A stretch of DNA of 63,361 nt from contig CAJUQD010000012.1 in assembly GCA_910588105.1 (NCBI GenBank), positions 1-63,361 on the forward strand. The letters run 5' to 3'. A program made the translations under genes and the position numbers. Positions 32,367 through 41,084 of this stretch are shown in pieces (the stretch's first letter is position 1; every line of letters begins with the position of its first letter). This stretch comes from an uncultured Oscillospiraceae bacterium (GTDB taxonomy: Bacteria > Bacillota > Clostridia > Oscillospirales > Oscillospiraceae). The notes below the pieces were generated by a model. That model was not told where the DNA came from. It worked only from the letters and a program-made list of their open reading frames with translations, and ran no database searches.

Positions 32367-32945
32367 TCACGGCATCAGGCCGGCAAAAAACTGCTCCGCC
32401 CGCTGGAGGAGGGCGGACAATCCGCTTCCCGCGCCCTCGTAATAGACCACGCTGTCCCCGCCGGACAAATCCAGGTACACCGTCTGCCCCGGGGTGGCGC
32501 GGACCATAGAGCCGTTGGACAGGAACTGCCTCTCAATCTCCTCCACGTCGAACAGCAGCTCATACTTGGCCTGGAGCACTCGATTTTCATCCTGAAGCTG
32601 GGCCAGGTCGCCGCGCAGCTCCACAATCCCGTTGTTGGCCACCGCCAGCCGGGCGCAGTTCACCACCAGCAGCAGCGTGCAGGCCAGCACTGCGAACAGG
32701 CCCACCACCGTAAAGGGGGCCACGGCGCTCTGGGGCCGCACCTGGATGCTGGGCCGGGTCGCCGGGCGGCGGCGGGGCTGCGGCTGTGGGCGGCGGCGGG
32801 GTTCCGGGCGGCGGACCGTATTCCCCCGTACCAACTCCCGGCGGGAGGGCTCGCGGACACTATCCTGCTCAAACTCCGGTTGGTAGGCCACGTTTCCGCT
32901 GGTGCGGTATCTCCTCCTTGCGTCGTTCCTTCTCTGCGTCGCCAT
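32367..32945 (-). CDS. FtsL-like septum-formation protein
   Basis: 192 aa: a long basic, Arg/Pro/Gln-rich cytoplasmic tail (about residues 1-72), one membrane span (about 77-97: FTVVGLFAVLACTLLLVVN), then a short extracellular coiled coil (ELRGDLAQLQDENRVLQAKYELL). The topology and position between rsmH and the PBP gene fit FtsL, which recruits the PBP/FtsW pair; sequence identity in this family is always low. The cytoplasmic tail is longer than usual. After the coil come about 70 residues ending in FFAGLMP. Confidence 0.75.
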   Translation of the reverse strand: MATQRRNDARRRYRTSGNVAYQPEFEQDSVREPSRRELVRGNTVRRPEPRRRPQPQPRRRPATRPSIQVRPQSAVAPFTVVGLFAVLACTLLLVVNCARLAVANNGIVELRGDLAQLQDENRVLQAKYELLFDVEEIERQFLSNGSMVRATPGQTVYLDLSGGDSVVYYEGAGSGLSALLQRAEQFFAGLMP

Positions 32946-33008
32946 AGGGCACTCTCCTTTGTGCTGTCCACGCCCTACTGTGCTGCCCGCAGGGTCAGGG
33001 TTGATCGC

Positions 33009-33944
33009 TTACAGCTTTTCCGCCACACGCAGCTTGGCGCTGCGCGCGCGGGGGTTTTCCTCCAGCTCTTCTTCACCGGCCGTGATAGGGCGCTTGCCGA
33101 TGAGCTTCACTTTCGGGGTCTTGCCGCATACGCATACCGGGAAATCCGGCGGACAGGTGCAGCCCCTGGCCCATTGGGCATAGGCGGCCTTGACCAGCCG
33201 GTCCTCTAGCGAGTGGAAGGAGATGACCGCCAGCCGCCCGCCGGGGTTCAGCACGTCCAGCGCGCACCCCAGCAGCCGCTCCAGCTCCCCCAGCTCGTCA
33301 TTCACCGCGATGCGGATGGCCTGGAAGGAGCGTTTTGCCGGGTGCTGTTTCTCCCGGCGCGCCTTGGCGGGCATGACGTCCCGGATGAGCTGCGCCAGCT
33401 GCCCGGTGGTCTCAATGGGGCTGCGCTCCCGCTCTCGCACCATGGCGGCGGCGATGGGGCCGGCATAGCGTTCCTCGCCGTACTGCCACAAAATCCGTTT
33501 CAGCTCCTCCTGACTCCAGCCGTTCACCACATCCCGGGCGGTGAGGGGGGCGGACTGATCCATGCGCATATCCAACGGGGCATCCTGTAAATAGGAGAAG
33601 CCCCGGTTGCCATCGTCCAGCTGGGGGGAGGACACCCCCAAGTCAAACAGCATCCCATCCACCCCACCCACGTCCAGCGTGGAGAGGATGGAGGGCAGGT
33701 TCCCAAAACTGCCCCGCACCAGAGTCACCCGGTCCAGGTAGTTCCCAAACCGGGCGGGGGCGGCGTCCAAGGCCGCCCTGTCCCGGTCAATGGCGATGAG
33801 CCGCCCGGTGGTAAGCCGCCTGGCAATCTCCAGCGAGTGGCCCGCCCTCCCCAGGGTGCCGTCCAAATAGACGCCGCCGGGGCGTATGTTCAGCCTGTCC
33901 AGGCACTCGGCCAGGAGCACCGGCTTGTGGGTAAATTCCATCAT
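33009..33944 (-). CDS. rsmH: 16S rRNA (cytosine1402-N4)-methyltransferase
   Basis: SAM-dependent enzyme (old name MraW) that methylates C1402 in the ribosomal P site. Seen: FTHKPVLLAECLDRLN at the start, the SAM-binding LDGTLGRAGHS near residue 28, DLGVSSPQLDD near residue 102, and the C-terminal VISFHSLEDRLVK. 311 aa, normal. The start ATG is 4 bases after the mraZ stop, so it is the second gene of the mraZ operon. Confidence 0.96.
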   Translation of the reverse strand: MMEFTHKPVLLAECLDRLNIRPGGVYLDGTLGRAGHSLEIARRLTTGRLIAIDRDRAALDAAPARFGNYLDRVTLVRGSFGNLPSILSTLDVGGVDGMLFDLGVSSPQLDDGNRGFSYLQDAPLDMRMDQSAPLTARDVVNGWSQEELKRILWQYGEERYAGPIAAAMVRERERSPIETTGQLAQLIRDVMPAKARREKQHPAKRSFQAIRIAVNDELGELERLLGCALDVLNPGGRLAVISFHSLEDRLVKAAYAQWARGCTCPPDFPVCVCGKTPKVKLIGKRPITAGEEELEENPRARSAKLRVAEKL

Positions 33945-33948
33945 GGCA

Positions 33949-34365
33949 TCAAATCCCCAGGTTCTTCATCAGGCTGGCAATGGTCTCCGGGTTGAGCTGC
34001 TGGCGGGTCTTGGCCTTCCAGTTGTCGGCGCTCCAGATCTGGGCCCGGTCGTTGTTGCCGGTGATCACCACATCCCGATCGATCTTGGCGTACTCCTTCA
34101 AGTAGGAGGGCACCTGGAACCGCCACTGCTTGTCCGCTTCACACAGCTGTGCGCTGGCGAAAAACAGATCCATGGCCGCCGCGTCAGTGGTGGACAGCTC
34201 GGACACCCGCGCACGCAGCTTGTCCCAGGTCTCCATGGGGTAGAGGGTCAGGTTCTCCTTCACCCCCACCGCCAGGTAAAAGGAAGCGCCCAGTTTATCC
34301 CGCAGCTTGGAGGGCACAATGAGGCGTCCGGCGTTGTCGATGCTGTGCTCGTAGGTGCCGGTCAT
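33949..34365 (-). CDS. mraZ: Transcriptional regulator MraZ
   Basis: AbrB/SpoVT-fold DNA-binding protein that controls the division cluster it heads. Seen: the paired MraZ repeats, the first with YEHSIDNAGRLIVPSKLRD and the second around YAKIDRDVVITGNNDRAQIW. 138 aa, normal. The upstream region carries two pairs of TGGAG-type boxes that it is expected to bind, giving autoregulation. Confidence 0.95.
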   Translation of the reverse strand: MTGTYEHSIDNAGRLIVPSKLRDKLGASFYLAVGVKENLTLYPMETWDKLRARVSELSTTDAAAMDLFFASAQLCEADKQWRFQVPSYLKEYAKIDRDVVITGNNDRAQIWSADNWKAKTRQQLNPETIASLMKNLGI

Positions 34366-34372
34366 CCCATTC

Positions 34373-34418
34373 CCTCCATTTCACTCCTGATTATAGCAGA
34401 TTTACTCCATTTCACTCC
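34373..34418 (-). promoter_or_regulatory. MraZ-binding boxes
   Basis: On the minus strand two sets of GTGGAG/TGGAG-like repeats, about 10 bp apart within each set: AGTGGAGTGAAATGGAGT (about 34402-34419) and GGAGTGAAATGGAG (34373-34386). They lie downstream of the promoter and just before the mraZ ribosome site, as expected of MraZ operators. A TATAAT at 34390-34395 between them might be a second -10. Confidence 0.75.
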
Positions 34419-34430
34419 ACTACGCTTTTC

Positions 34431-34459
34431 AGTATACCGTAGCCTCCCATAAAATGCAA
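34431..34459 (-). promoter_or_regulatory. Main promoter of the division/cell-wall cluster
   Basis: Minus-strand TTGCAT (34454-34459), exact 17-bp spacer, TATACT (34431-34436). Transcription would start near 34424, right at the first MraZ box set. Confidence 0.75.
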
Positions 34460-34514
34460 GGACTTTTTTTCAGTGATTTTGCCCATTTTGAGGGGATTAT
34501 CCGTCGTTTTCTGT

Positions 34515-34528
34515 CGAACAAGTATTCG
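34515..34528. promoter_or_regulatory. LexA-like box
   Basis: CGAACAAGTATTCG fits the Gram-positive SOS consensus CGAACRNRYGTTYG at all but one position. It lies about 55 bp upstream of the mraZ -35. The rest of 34460-34602 is AT-rich with no ORF. Confidence 0.35.
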
Positions 34529-34602
34529 TTCCTTCTCTAAAAACCCCCTGTTTGCACAGGTTATGGTCCTGTTTTTCCACCTCTCCCCCAAATCTGGTAC
34601 AC

Positions 34603-34635
34603 AAAAAAATCCCGCCGTGTTTTACCACGACGGGA
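34603..34635 (-). terminator. Intrinsic terminator after the uvrC-rsmD-coaD unit
   Basis: CCCGTCGTG (minus strand) pairs with CACGGCGGG (plus coordinates 34611-34619 and 34626-34634), followed by TTTTTTT. Confidence 0.88.
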
Positions 34636-34694
34636 CCCAATTTATGTAAAAAATAATGTCAATCGCCGAAACACGCGGGCGCGGGAACCGGCAT

Positions 34695-35216
34695 TCAGCC
34701 GTCCGCTTCCGCGTCGTACATCCGGCTGCCGCCGGAGGGCCGCTCGCTCCCGGCGCTTCCTCCCATCCCGGTGCGGAACTGGTTGTGCACCTGGCGCATC
34801 TCCGCATGGGCGGCGGCCAGGGCGTCCTCCGTGCGCCGCAGCAGGTCCACGCAGTACTCGTTGGTCTCCCGGCAGGTCTTTTTCGCCTCCTCGTCGGCGT
34901 GGGCCAGCACCTCCCGGGCCTTCTGGCGGGCCTGGGTCATCACAGGGGCCTCGCTCACCATCTGGTTGGCCTCGATCTCCGCCCGTTTTTTGATCTCCTC
35001 CGCCTCCCGCTTGGCGGCGGCCAGGTACTCATTGCGGGCGTTGAGGATCTTCCGCGCCTCGGCCAGATCCACCGGTAGCTGCTTTTTGGCGTCCTCGATC
35101 AGGTCCAACGCCTTATCCCGCTCGATCACGCACTTATCGCCGCTGAAGGCGGCGTTTTTCGCCTCGTCGATCATGTCAAACAGCATGTCCAGCAGTTCGT
35201 CCACGGCAGTCGCCAT
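34695..35216 (-). CDS. Coiled-coil protein (DivIVA/ATPase-subunit-like), unknown function
   Basis: 173-aa, almost wholly helical protein: AVDELLDMLFDMIDEAKN at the N-terminus, then an Ala/Glu/Lys-rich coiled coil (about residues 40-145, with AKREAEEIKKRAEIEANQMV) and a Gly/Ser-rich tail. It is a DivIVA-like or V-ATPase-E/H-like helical protein; similar genes often sit beside coaD in Clostridia, but no role is established. It is last in the uvrC-rsmD-coaD unit, 33 bases after coaD, and is followed by a clear terminator. Confidence 0.78.
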   Translation of the reverse strand: MATAVDELLDMLFDMIDEAKNAAFSGDKCVIERDKALDLIEDAKKQLPVDLAEARKILNARNEYLAAAKREAEEIKKRAEIEANQMVSEAPVMTQARQKAREVLAHADEEAKKTCRETNEYCVDLLRRTEDALAAAHAEMRQVHNQFRTGMGGSAGSERPSGGSRMYDAEADG

Positions 35217-35249
35217 GCGTCATCTCTCCTTTTGATGTAAGCTCGTGGT

Positions 35250-35750
35250 TTACAGGTAATCCCGGCCGCTCCCGGTCACCTTGTCCCGCACCCGTTCGAT
35301 GATCTGCCGGGGTACGAAGTCGGACAGCTCCGCCCCATACCGGGCCAGCTCCTTCACCACCGTGGAGCTGAGGTAGGCATATTTGGGCCGGGTGTAGAGG
35401 AACACCGTGTCCAGCCTGGGGTACAGCTTGGCGTTAATCATGGCCATCTGGATCTCCGACTCGTAGTCGGACACCGCCCGCAGCCCCTTCACCAGCACCC
35501 TGGCCCGGCAGCGCCTGGCGTACTCCGCCACCAGCTCCCGGGAGCAGTCCACCTTCACGTTGGGCAGCTCCTCCGTCACCGTGCGGATCAGCTCCACCCG
35601 CTCCTCCGGAGAGAACAGCCCCCCGTCCTTGGCGGAGTTCACGCTGACGCATACAATAAGCTCGTCGAAAATGGCGGCGGCCCGCTTGATGATATCCAGA
35701 TGGCCCAGGGTCACCGGGTCAAAGCTGCCGGGGTAAATGGCGCGTCTCAT
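35250..35750 (-). CDS. coaD: Pantetheine-phosphate adenylyltransferase
   Basis: Penultimate step of coenzyme A synthesis: joins 4'-phosphopantetheine and ATP to dephospho-CoA. Seen: AIYPGSFDPVTLGHLDII at the N-terminus with the nucleotidyltransferase TxGH motif, and YLSSTVVKELARYG near residue 126. 166 aa, normal. It overlaps rsmD by 4 bases (ATGA), an arrangement common in bacteria. Confidence 0.97.
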   Translation of the reverse strand: MRRAIYPGSFDPVTLGHLDIIKRAAAIFDELIVCVSVNSAKDGGLFSPEERVELIRTVTEELPNVKVDCSRELVAEYARRCRARVLVKGLRAVSDYESEIQMAMINAKLYPRLDTVFLYTRPKYAYLSSTVVKELARYGAELSDFVPRQIIERVRDKVTGSGRDYL

Positions 35751-36298
35751 GGGCGGGCCCTCCTGCGGTACAGGGTGAATTTGATTGTCCCGTAGCGGTA
35801 CTCCCTCCCCTTTTCATAGGGCGCCGGGAGGTCGGGAAGGGCGTGATCCGCTGGGCTTTCGCACACTATTATACCATTTTCCACCACAATGTCAATCGCG
35901 GCGATCATATCCAGCGCCCGCTCCAGTATTCCCGAGGCATAGGGAGGGTCCAGGAAGATGAGGCCGTATTTCTCCCCGGCCCGGCTGAGAAAGGCGAAAA
36001 AGTCCCTGCCGTGGCAGGCGGCGCGGCCCTCAAAACCGCAGGCCTTGACGTTTTTCCGCGCCACCTCCAGCGCGGCGGGAGCGCTGTCCACAAAGTCGCA
36101 GAAGGCCGCCCCCCGGCTGAGCGCCTCAACGCCCAGCTGTCCCGTCCCGGCAAACAGATCCAACACCCGCCGCCCCTCGATGTCAAACTGGATCACGTTG
36201 AAAATACTCTCCTTCACCCGGTCTGTGGTGGGCCGGGTGTCCAGGCCGGGCAGCGCCTCCAGCCGGCGACTGCGGGCGGTTCCTGCGATCACTCTCAT
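35747..36298 (-). CDS. rsmD: 16S rRNA (guanine966-N2)-methyltransferase
   Basis: Rossmann-fold methyltransferase for G966 of 16S rRNA. Seen: MRVIAGTARSRRL, TRPTTDRVKESIFN near residue 22, the SAM motif VLDLFAGTGQLGVEALSRGA near residue 46, and the catalytic DPPY near residue 118. 183 aa, normal. Overlaps both uvrC (upstream) and coaD (downstream) by 4 bases, indicating coupled translation. Confidence 0.95.
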   Translation of the reverse strand: MRVIAGTARSRRLEALPGLDTRPTTDRVKESIFNVIQFDIEGRRVLDLFAGTGQLGVEALSRGAAFCDFVDSAPAALEVARKNVKACGFEGRAACHGRDFFAFLSRAGEKYGLIFLDPPYASGILERALDMIAAIDIVVENGIIVCESPADHALPDLPAPYEKGREYRYGTIKFTLYRRRARP

Positions 36299-38142
36299 GG
36301 CGTCTCGTCCTTTCGCTGCTGATTTTCTGCGGGGTGGAAGTGGGCGTACACCGCCTGGACGGTGTTTTTGGGCACCACCGCGGCCAGTTCCTCCAGGCTA
36401 GCGGCCTTGACAGCCTTTACGCTCTTGAACGCCTTTAGCAGCTGCGCCTTCCGGGCCGGGCCCACCCCGGGGATATTATCCAATGCCGAGCCCTTCAAAT
36501 GCCCTGCCTGCTGCTGGCGGTGGAACTCAATGGCGAAGCGGTGGGTCTCCTCCTGGATGCGGCCCACCATGGAAAACAACGCCTGGTTGGCCTGTATGCC
36601 GATCTCCCGCCCGTCCCCGGCCTGGAGGGCCCGGGTGCGGTGCCGGTTGTCCTTCACCATGCCGTATACCGGGATACCGCCCACCCCCAGGCGGGCCAGC
36701 GCCTCCTGGGCCGCCTTCACCTGCCCCGCGCCGCCGTCGATGAGCAGCAGGTCGGGCCGGTTCGCAAACTTCTCGTCCCCGTCCAGATACCGCCGGAAGC
36801 GCCGCTCCACCACCTGCTCCATGGAGGCGTAGTCGTCGACGTGGGGCATATCCTTCAGCTTGAAATGGCGGTAATCCCGCTTCAGCGGCCTGCCGTCGAT
36901 ATGCACCGTCATGGACGCCACAATGTCAGAGCTGCCCGTGTTGGAGATATCGAAGGCCTCGATGCGGTGGGGCAGCCCCTCCATCCCCAGCAGCGCCCCC
37001 AGGGCCTCCGTCAGCTTGGAGCGGCGCTCCTCCGCCGTGGTGGCCCGGAGCACCTCCTCCGCGGCGTTCTCGTTGGCCAGGCGCACCAGCTCCATCTTGG
37101 CACCCCGCTGGGGGGTGAGCACCTCCACCTTGCGGCCCACAGCCTCGGTGAGCATCCGGGCCAGCTCCACCTGCTCGTCGATGTCGCAGGGCAGCAGAAT
37201 CTGCCGGGGGAGCTGCCCCCGCCCGCCGTAGTACTGGGCCGCCAGGGTGGACACGGTGGTCTGCTCGTCCTCCATGGGGATGCCCAGCAGCTCCCAATCC
37301 TTGGCCGCCAGCTCGCCGCCGATGTAATGGAGCACCACAAAGCAGCTCTTGGCCTCCCCCCGGTGGTAGCCCACCACATCGGTGTCCGCCAGAGACCCGG
37401 CCACCGCCTTCTGCCGGGTGGACAGCAGCTGGATGGAGCGGATGCGGTCCCGGAGCTGGGCTGCCTTTTCAAAGCGCAGCTCCTCCGCCGCCAGTTCCAT
37501 CTCGGCGGACAGCTCGTCCACCACCTCGTCCAGCCTGCCCTCCAGCAGCCGCACCGCCTGGTCGATGGATCGCCTGTACTGGCTCTGGTCCATCTCCGTC
37601 CGGCAGTACCCGTCGCACACGCCCATGTGGAAGTTGAGGCACGGCCGCTCCTTCCCAATATCCCGGGGGAATTTCCGGCGGCAGGCGGGCAGGCGCAGCG
37701 CCTGGCGCAGGGCGTCGATGATGCCCTGGCTGGCAAAGCGGGAGCCATAGGGCCCAAAATAGCGCGCCCCGTCGTCCTCCGCCCTGGCGGCCAGGGAAAA
37801 CCGGGGGTAGTCCCCCGGGGACAGGCGGATATAGGGGAAGCCCTTGCTGTCCTTGAGCAGAATGTTATACCGGGGCTGGTGGCGCTTAATGAGGGCGCAC
37901 TCCAGCACCAGGGCCTCAAACTCCGACTGCACCACGATGACATCGAAGTGGTCGATCTGGCCCACCATAGCCCGGGTCTTTTCATTGTGGCGGGACTGGT
38001 CCTGGAAATACTGGCTCACCCGGTTTTTCAGCGCCTTGGCCTTGCCCACGTAGATGACCTCGCTGGCCGCGTTCTGCATGATATACACGCCGGGCTTCAG
38101 GGGCAGGGCGTGGGCCTTGTCCCGTAGCTCATCGAATGTCAA
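36295..38142 (-). CDS. uvrC: Excinuclease ABC subunit C
   Basis: Makes both incisions in nucleotide excision repair, with UvrA and UvrB. Order: GIY-YIG nuclease domain (about residues 12-95, PGVYIMQNAASEVIYVGKAK), Cys-rich segment (CLNFHMGVCDGYC), UVR domain (about 200-235), C-terminal RNase H-like nuclease (FDISNTGSSDIVASM, LLIDGGAGQVKAA), and helix-hairpin-helix pair (LDNIPGVGPARKAQLL). 615 aa, normal. TTG start at 38142 with GGGAGGTGA upstream. First gene of the uvrC-rsmD-coaD unit. Confidence 0.96.
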   Translation of the reverse strand: MTFDELRDKAHALPLKPGVYIMQNAASEVIYVGKAKALKNRVSQYFQDQSRHNEKTRAMVGQIDHFDVIVVQSEFEALVLECALIKRHQPRYNILLKDSKGFPYIRLSPGDYPRFSLAARAEDDGARYFGPYGSRFASQGIIDALRQALRLPACRRKFPRDIGKERPCLNFHMGVCDGYCRTEMDQSQYRRSIDQAVRLLEGRLDEVVDELSAEMELAAEELRFEKAAQLRDRIRSIQLLSTRQKAVAGSLADTDVVGYHRGEAKSCFVVLHYIGGELAAKDWELLGIPMEDEQTTVSTLAAQYYGGRGQLPRQILLPCDIDEQVELARMLTEAVGRKVEVLTPQRGAKMELVRLANENAAEEVLRATTAEERRSKLTEALGALLGMEGLPHRIEAFDISNTGSSDIVASMTVHIDGRPLKRDYRHFKLKDMPHVDDYASMEQVVERRFRRYLDGDEKFANRPDLLLIDGGAGQVKAAQEALARLGVGGIPVYGMVKDNRHRTRALQAGDGREIGIQANQALFSMVGRIQEETHRFAIEFHRQQQAGHLKGSALDNIPGVGPARKAQLLKAFKSVKAVKAASLEELAAVVPKNTVQAVYAHFHPAENQQRKDETP

Positions 38143-38186
38143 CCCAATCTCACCTCCCGCTCATAATAGCTCCGCGCTTCTAGCAA

Positions 38187-38214
38187 AAAAAGCGCCGCAT
38201 CTGCGGCGCTTTTT
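38187..38214. terminator. Bidirectional terminator after HPr
   Basis: AAAAAGCGCCGCA pairs with TGCGGCGCTTTTT around a 2-base loop, with T-runs on both strands. It separates HPr from uvrC. Confidence 0.9.
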
Positions 38215-38230
38215 CGTGGTCAACATAGAA

Positions 38231-38494
38231 TCACTCGGCGAACTCGGAGTTGATGAGCTCCACCAGCGCGTTAATGGCGGCCTCCTCGTCGGGACCATCC
38301 GCGATGAGGTTGATGGCCGTCCCCTTCACGATGCCCAAAGACAGAACGCCCAGCAGGCTCTTGGCATTGACCCGGCGGTCATCCTTTTCCACCCAGATGG
38401 AACTTTTGAACTCATTGGCCTTCTGGATAAAAAACGTCGCCGGGCGGGCGTGCAGGCCGACCTGATTGTTGACGGTTGTCTCTTTCATATACAT
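38231..38494 (-). CDS. ptsH: HPr-type phosphocarrier protein
   Basis: 87-aa HPr. His15 in VGLHARPATFF is the PEP-phosphotransferase site, and Ser46 in NAKSLLGVLSLGI is the HPr-kinase site used in carbon catabolite control; both are at the exact standard positions. The His makes it HPr and not Crh. Single-gene unit with its own promoter (TTGACG-N18-TATTCT) and terminator; no ptsI is adjacent. GGAGGG lies 9 bases before the ATG. Confidence 0.95.
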   Translation of the reverse strand: MYMKETTVNNQVGLHARPATFFIQKANEFKSSIWVEKDDRRVNAKSLLGVLSLGIVKGTAINLIADGPDEEAAINALVELINSEFAE

Positions 38495-38570
38495 GAGCGG
38501 TTCCCTCCATCAAGTTGTTTCGGTCCAGCGTACCGCGACCTGATTGCTCTCCCGAATTTTTTACCCCATA

Positions 38571-38600
38571 AGAATACCAAATTTAGCCCCCAAACGTCAA
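38571..38600 (-). promoter_or_regulatory. Promoter for the HPr gene
   Basis: Minus-strand TTGACG (38595-38600), 18-bp spacer, TATTCT (38571-38576). Confidence 0.7.
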
Positions 38601-38691
38601 GAGCATTTTCACCAAATTCTCACAGGCTCTTTCGTGAAAACCCCCCATAATTTCACTACTTTTGAGCGTCCGCCAGGGGCGGACACCGTCC

Positions 38692-41073
38692 CTATTTCAA
38701 AGTGGCCACCGTCACCCCGTCCTCCCCTTCTCCATAGACGCCGGGGCGGTACTCCTTCACGTAGCGGCTCTTTTTCAAATGCTCCCGCACCGCTTTGCGC
38801 AGCGCGCCGGTGCCCTTGCCGTGGATGATGGTCACCGTCTCCAGCTTGCCCATCAGTGCGTTGTCCAGAAACAGATCCACCGCACCCAGGGCCTCGTCCA
38901 CCATCATACCCCGCAGGTCCAGCTCCGCCTTGGCGGCGGAGGCCCGGAAGGGGCGGCCCACCGAGGCGGAACGCTGCCTGTCCCTGGCGCTCTGCTTTTT
39001 CCGGGCGGTGGCGTCCTCCAGCACCCGAACCTCGCCCTGCCTGGCCTTCAGCTTCAAGATGCCCGCCTGGAGCTGGAGGGTGCCGTCCTTGTTCACCCCC
39101 ACCACCTCCGCCTGGGTTCCCATCTTCACCAGCTCCACAATATCGCCCGCCACCGCGTCCCGGGTGGGCGGCGGGGGCGGCAGGTCCTCCTTGCGGCCCC
39201 CCAGGGCGGCGTCCGCCTCGTTGAGCTTCCGGCGCAGCTCGGAACGCCGCTCGTTGTCGTCCACCCAGTCCTTGGCCTGTTCCTGGCGGCGGCGCATCTC
39301 GTTGAGCTCCTTGAAGGTCTGGTCGGCGGCCTCCCTGGCCTGTTCGATGATGGAGCGGGCCTCCGCCTGGGCCTTTTCTGTGGCGCGCCGGCGCTCCTCC
39401 TCAATCCGGGCGCGGTATTCCTCCGCCTGGGCCCGGTCCTCTTCCATCTCCCGGCGCAGCTGGGCCGCCTTCTCCTTTTCCTTTTCCATGGCCTGGCGCT
39501 GTAGGTCCAGCTGGCTGAGCACGTCCTCGAAGCGCACGTTCTCCGCGTCGATGCGGTCCGCCGCCTTCTGGATGATATAGCCGGGCAGGCCCAATCTCCG
39601 GGAGATGGCAAAGGCGTTTGACTTGCCGGGGATGCCGATGAGCACCCGGTAGGTGGGGGCCAGCGTCTCCACGTCGAACTCGCAGGAGGCGTTCTCCACC
39701 CCGCTGGTGGTCATGGCGTACACCTTCAGCTCGGCGTAGTGGGTGGTGGCGGCCACGTGGGCGCCCATGGCCCTGGCGGACTCGATGACGGCGGCGGCCA
39801 GGGCCGCGCCCTCCACCGGGTCGGTGCCCGCCCCCAGCTCGTCGAAGAGGATCAGCGTCTCGTCGTCCGCCTGCTCCAGAATGGCCACGATGTTGGTCAT
39901 GTGGGAGGAGAAGGTGGACAGGGACTGGTCGATGGACTGCTCGTCGCCGATGTCCGCCAGCACGGCGGAGCACACCTTCACCGTGGAGCCGTCCGCCGCC
40001 GGGATGTGCAGCCCACACTGGGTCATCAGGGTGAGCAGGCCCAGGGTTTTCAGGGTGACGGTCTTGCCGCCGGTGTTGGGGCCGGTGATGACCAGGGTAT
40101 CGAACGTTCCGCCCAGGGCCAGGTCGTTGCGCACGGCGGTCTTGGGGTCCAGCAGGGGGTGGCGCGCCCGTTTCAGCTCAATGCGGCTGCCCAGCACCGG
40201 TTCCATGGCCCCCATGGCGGAGGACAGCTTGGCCCGGGCGAAAATGCAGTCCAGGGACACCAGAGTCTGGTAGTCGTCCTCAATGTCCGTCAGATGCCCG
40301 GCGCAGTCGGCGGACAGCTCGGCCAGGATCCGCTCGATCTCCTTCTGCTCCTTGGCCTGGAGCTCCCGCAGCTCGTTGTTGGCGTTTACCACCCCCATGG
40401 GCTCGATGAAGAAGGTGCCGCCGGAGCCGGACACGTCGTGAACCAGGCCGGGTATGTCGTTCTTGTGCTCGCTCTTCACGGGCACCACGTAGCGGCCCCC
40501 CCGCATGGTGATGATGGCGTCCTGCAAATACTTGGACTGGTTGGACGAGATGAGCCGGTTGAGCACATCCCGCACCTTGCCCGCCGCCGCCCGGATGTGC
40601 CGCCGGATGTCGGCCAGCTCCGGGGAGGCTGCGTCGGCGATCTCGTCCTCGCTGAGGATGGAGCCAGTGATCTTGTCCTCCAAAAAGCGGTTGGCGGTGA
40701 GGCTGTCGAAATAGCCGTCCAGCACCGTTTTCCCCTCGCCCCCGCCGCCGTATTCCCGGACATTCCGGGCGCAGCGCAGCACCTGGGCGATGTTCAGCAG
40801 CTCCCGGGTGTTCAGCGCGCCCCCCCGGTCCGCCCTTTGCAGGGCGGCGGCCACGGGACGTATGCCCGACAGGGACGGCGTACCGTGCTTCACCAGCAAT
40901 TCAAAGGCGGCGGACGTCTGCTTTTGCAGGCGGTTCACGTCGCCCGGGACGCTCACCGGCCGCAGGGCCAGGCACCGCTCCCGGCCCTCCTCGGTGGCCG
41001 CCTCATCCGCCAGCAGGGCCAGCACCCGGGGCAGCTCCAGGGTCTCAATGGATTTTTCAAATAATGGCGTCAT
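38692..41073 (-). CDS. mutS2: Endonuclease MutS2
   Basis: MutS-like ATPase without the mismatch-recognition domain; the family acts in recombination control and ribosome collision rescue. Order: helical core, Walker A ITGPNTGGKTVTLKTLG near residue 329, LILFDELGAGTDPVEGAALA near 410, a long coiled coil (about 520-620), then a KOW-like segment and a C-terminal Smr nuclease domain (about 715-793, ELDLRGMMVDEALG and IIHGKGTGALR). 793 aa, normal. The ATG at 41073 has GAGGAAAG upstream; the long in-frame extension beyond is antisense to recO and not real. Confidence 0.95.
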   Translation of the reverse strand: MTPLFEKSIETLELPRVLALLADEAATEEGRERCLALRPVSVPGDVNRLQKQTSAAFELLVKHGTPSLSGIRPVAAALQRADRGGALNTRELLNIAQVLRCARNVREYGGGGEGKTVLDGYFDSLTANRFLEDKITGSILSEDEIADAASPELADIRRHIRAAAGKVRDVLNRLISSNQSKYLQDAIITMRGGRYVVPVKSEHKNDIPGLVHDVSGSGGTFFIEPMGVVNANNELRELQAKEQKEIERILAELSADCAGHLTDIEDDYQTLVSLDCIFARAKLSSAMGAMEPVLGSRIELKRARHPLLDPKTAVRNDLALGGTFDTLVITGPNTGGKTVTLKTLGLLTLMTQCGLHIPAADGSTVKVCSAVLADIGDEQSIDQSLSTFSSHMTNIVAILEQADDETLILFDELGAGTDPVEGAALAAAVIESARAMGAHVAATTHYAELKVYAMTTSGVENASCEFDVETLAPTYRVLIGIPGKSNAFAISRRLGLPGYIIQKAADRIDAENVRFEDVLSQLDLQRQAMEKEKEKAAQLRREMEEDRAQAEEYRARIEEERRRATEKAQAEARSIIEQAREAADQTFKELNEMRRRQEQAKDWVDDNERRSELRRKLNEADAALGGRKEDLPPPPPTRDAVAGDIVELVKMGTQAEVVGVNKDGTLQLQAGILKLKARQGEVRVLEDATARKKQSARDRQRSASVGRPFRASAAKAELDLRGMMVDEALGAVDLFLDNALMGKLETVTIIHGKGTGALRKAVREHLKKSRYVKEYRPGVYGEGEDGVTVATLK

Positions 41074-41084
41074 AATTACTTTCC

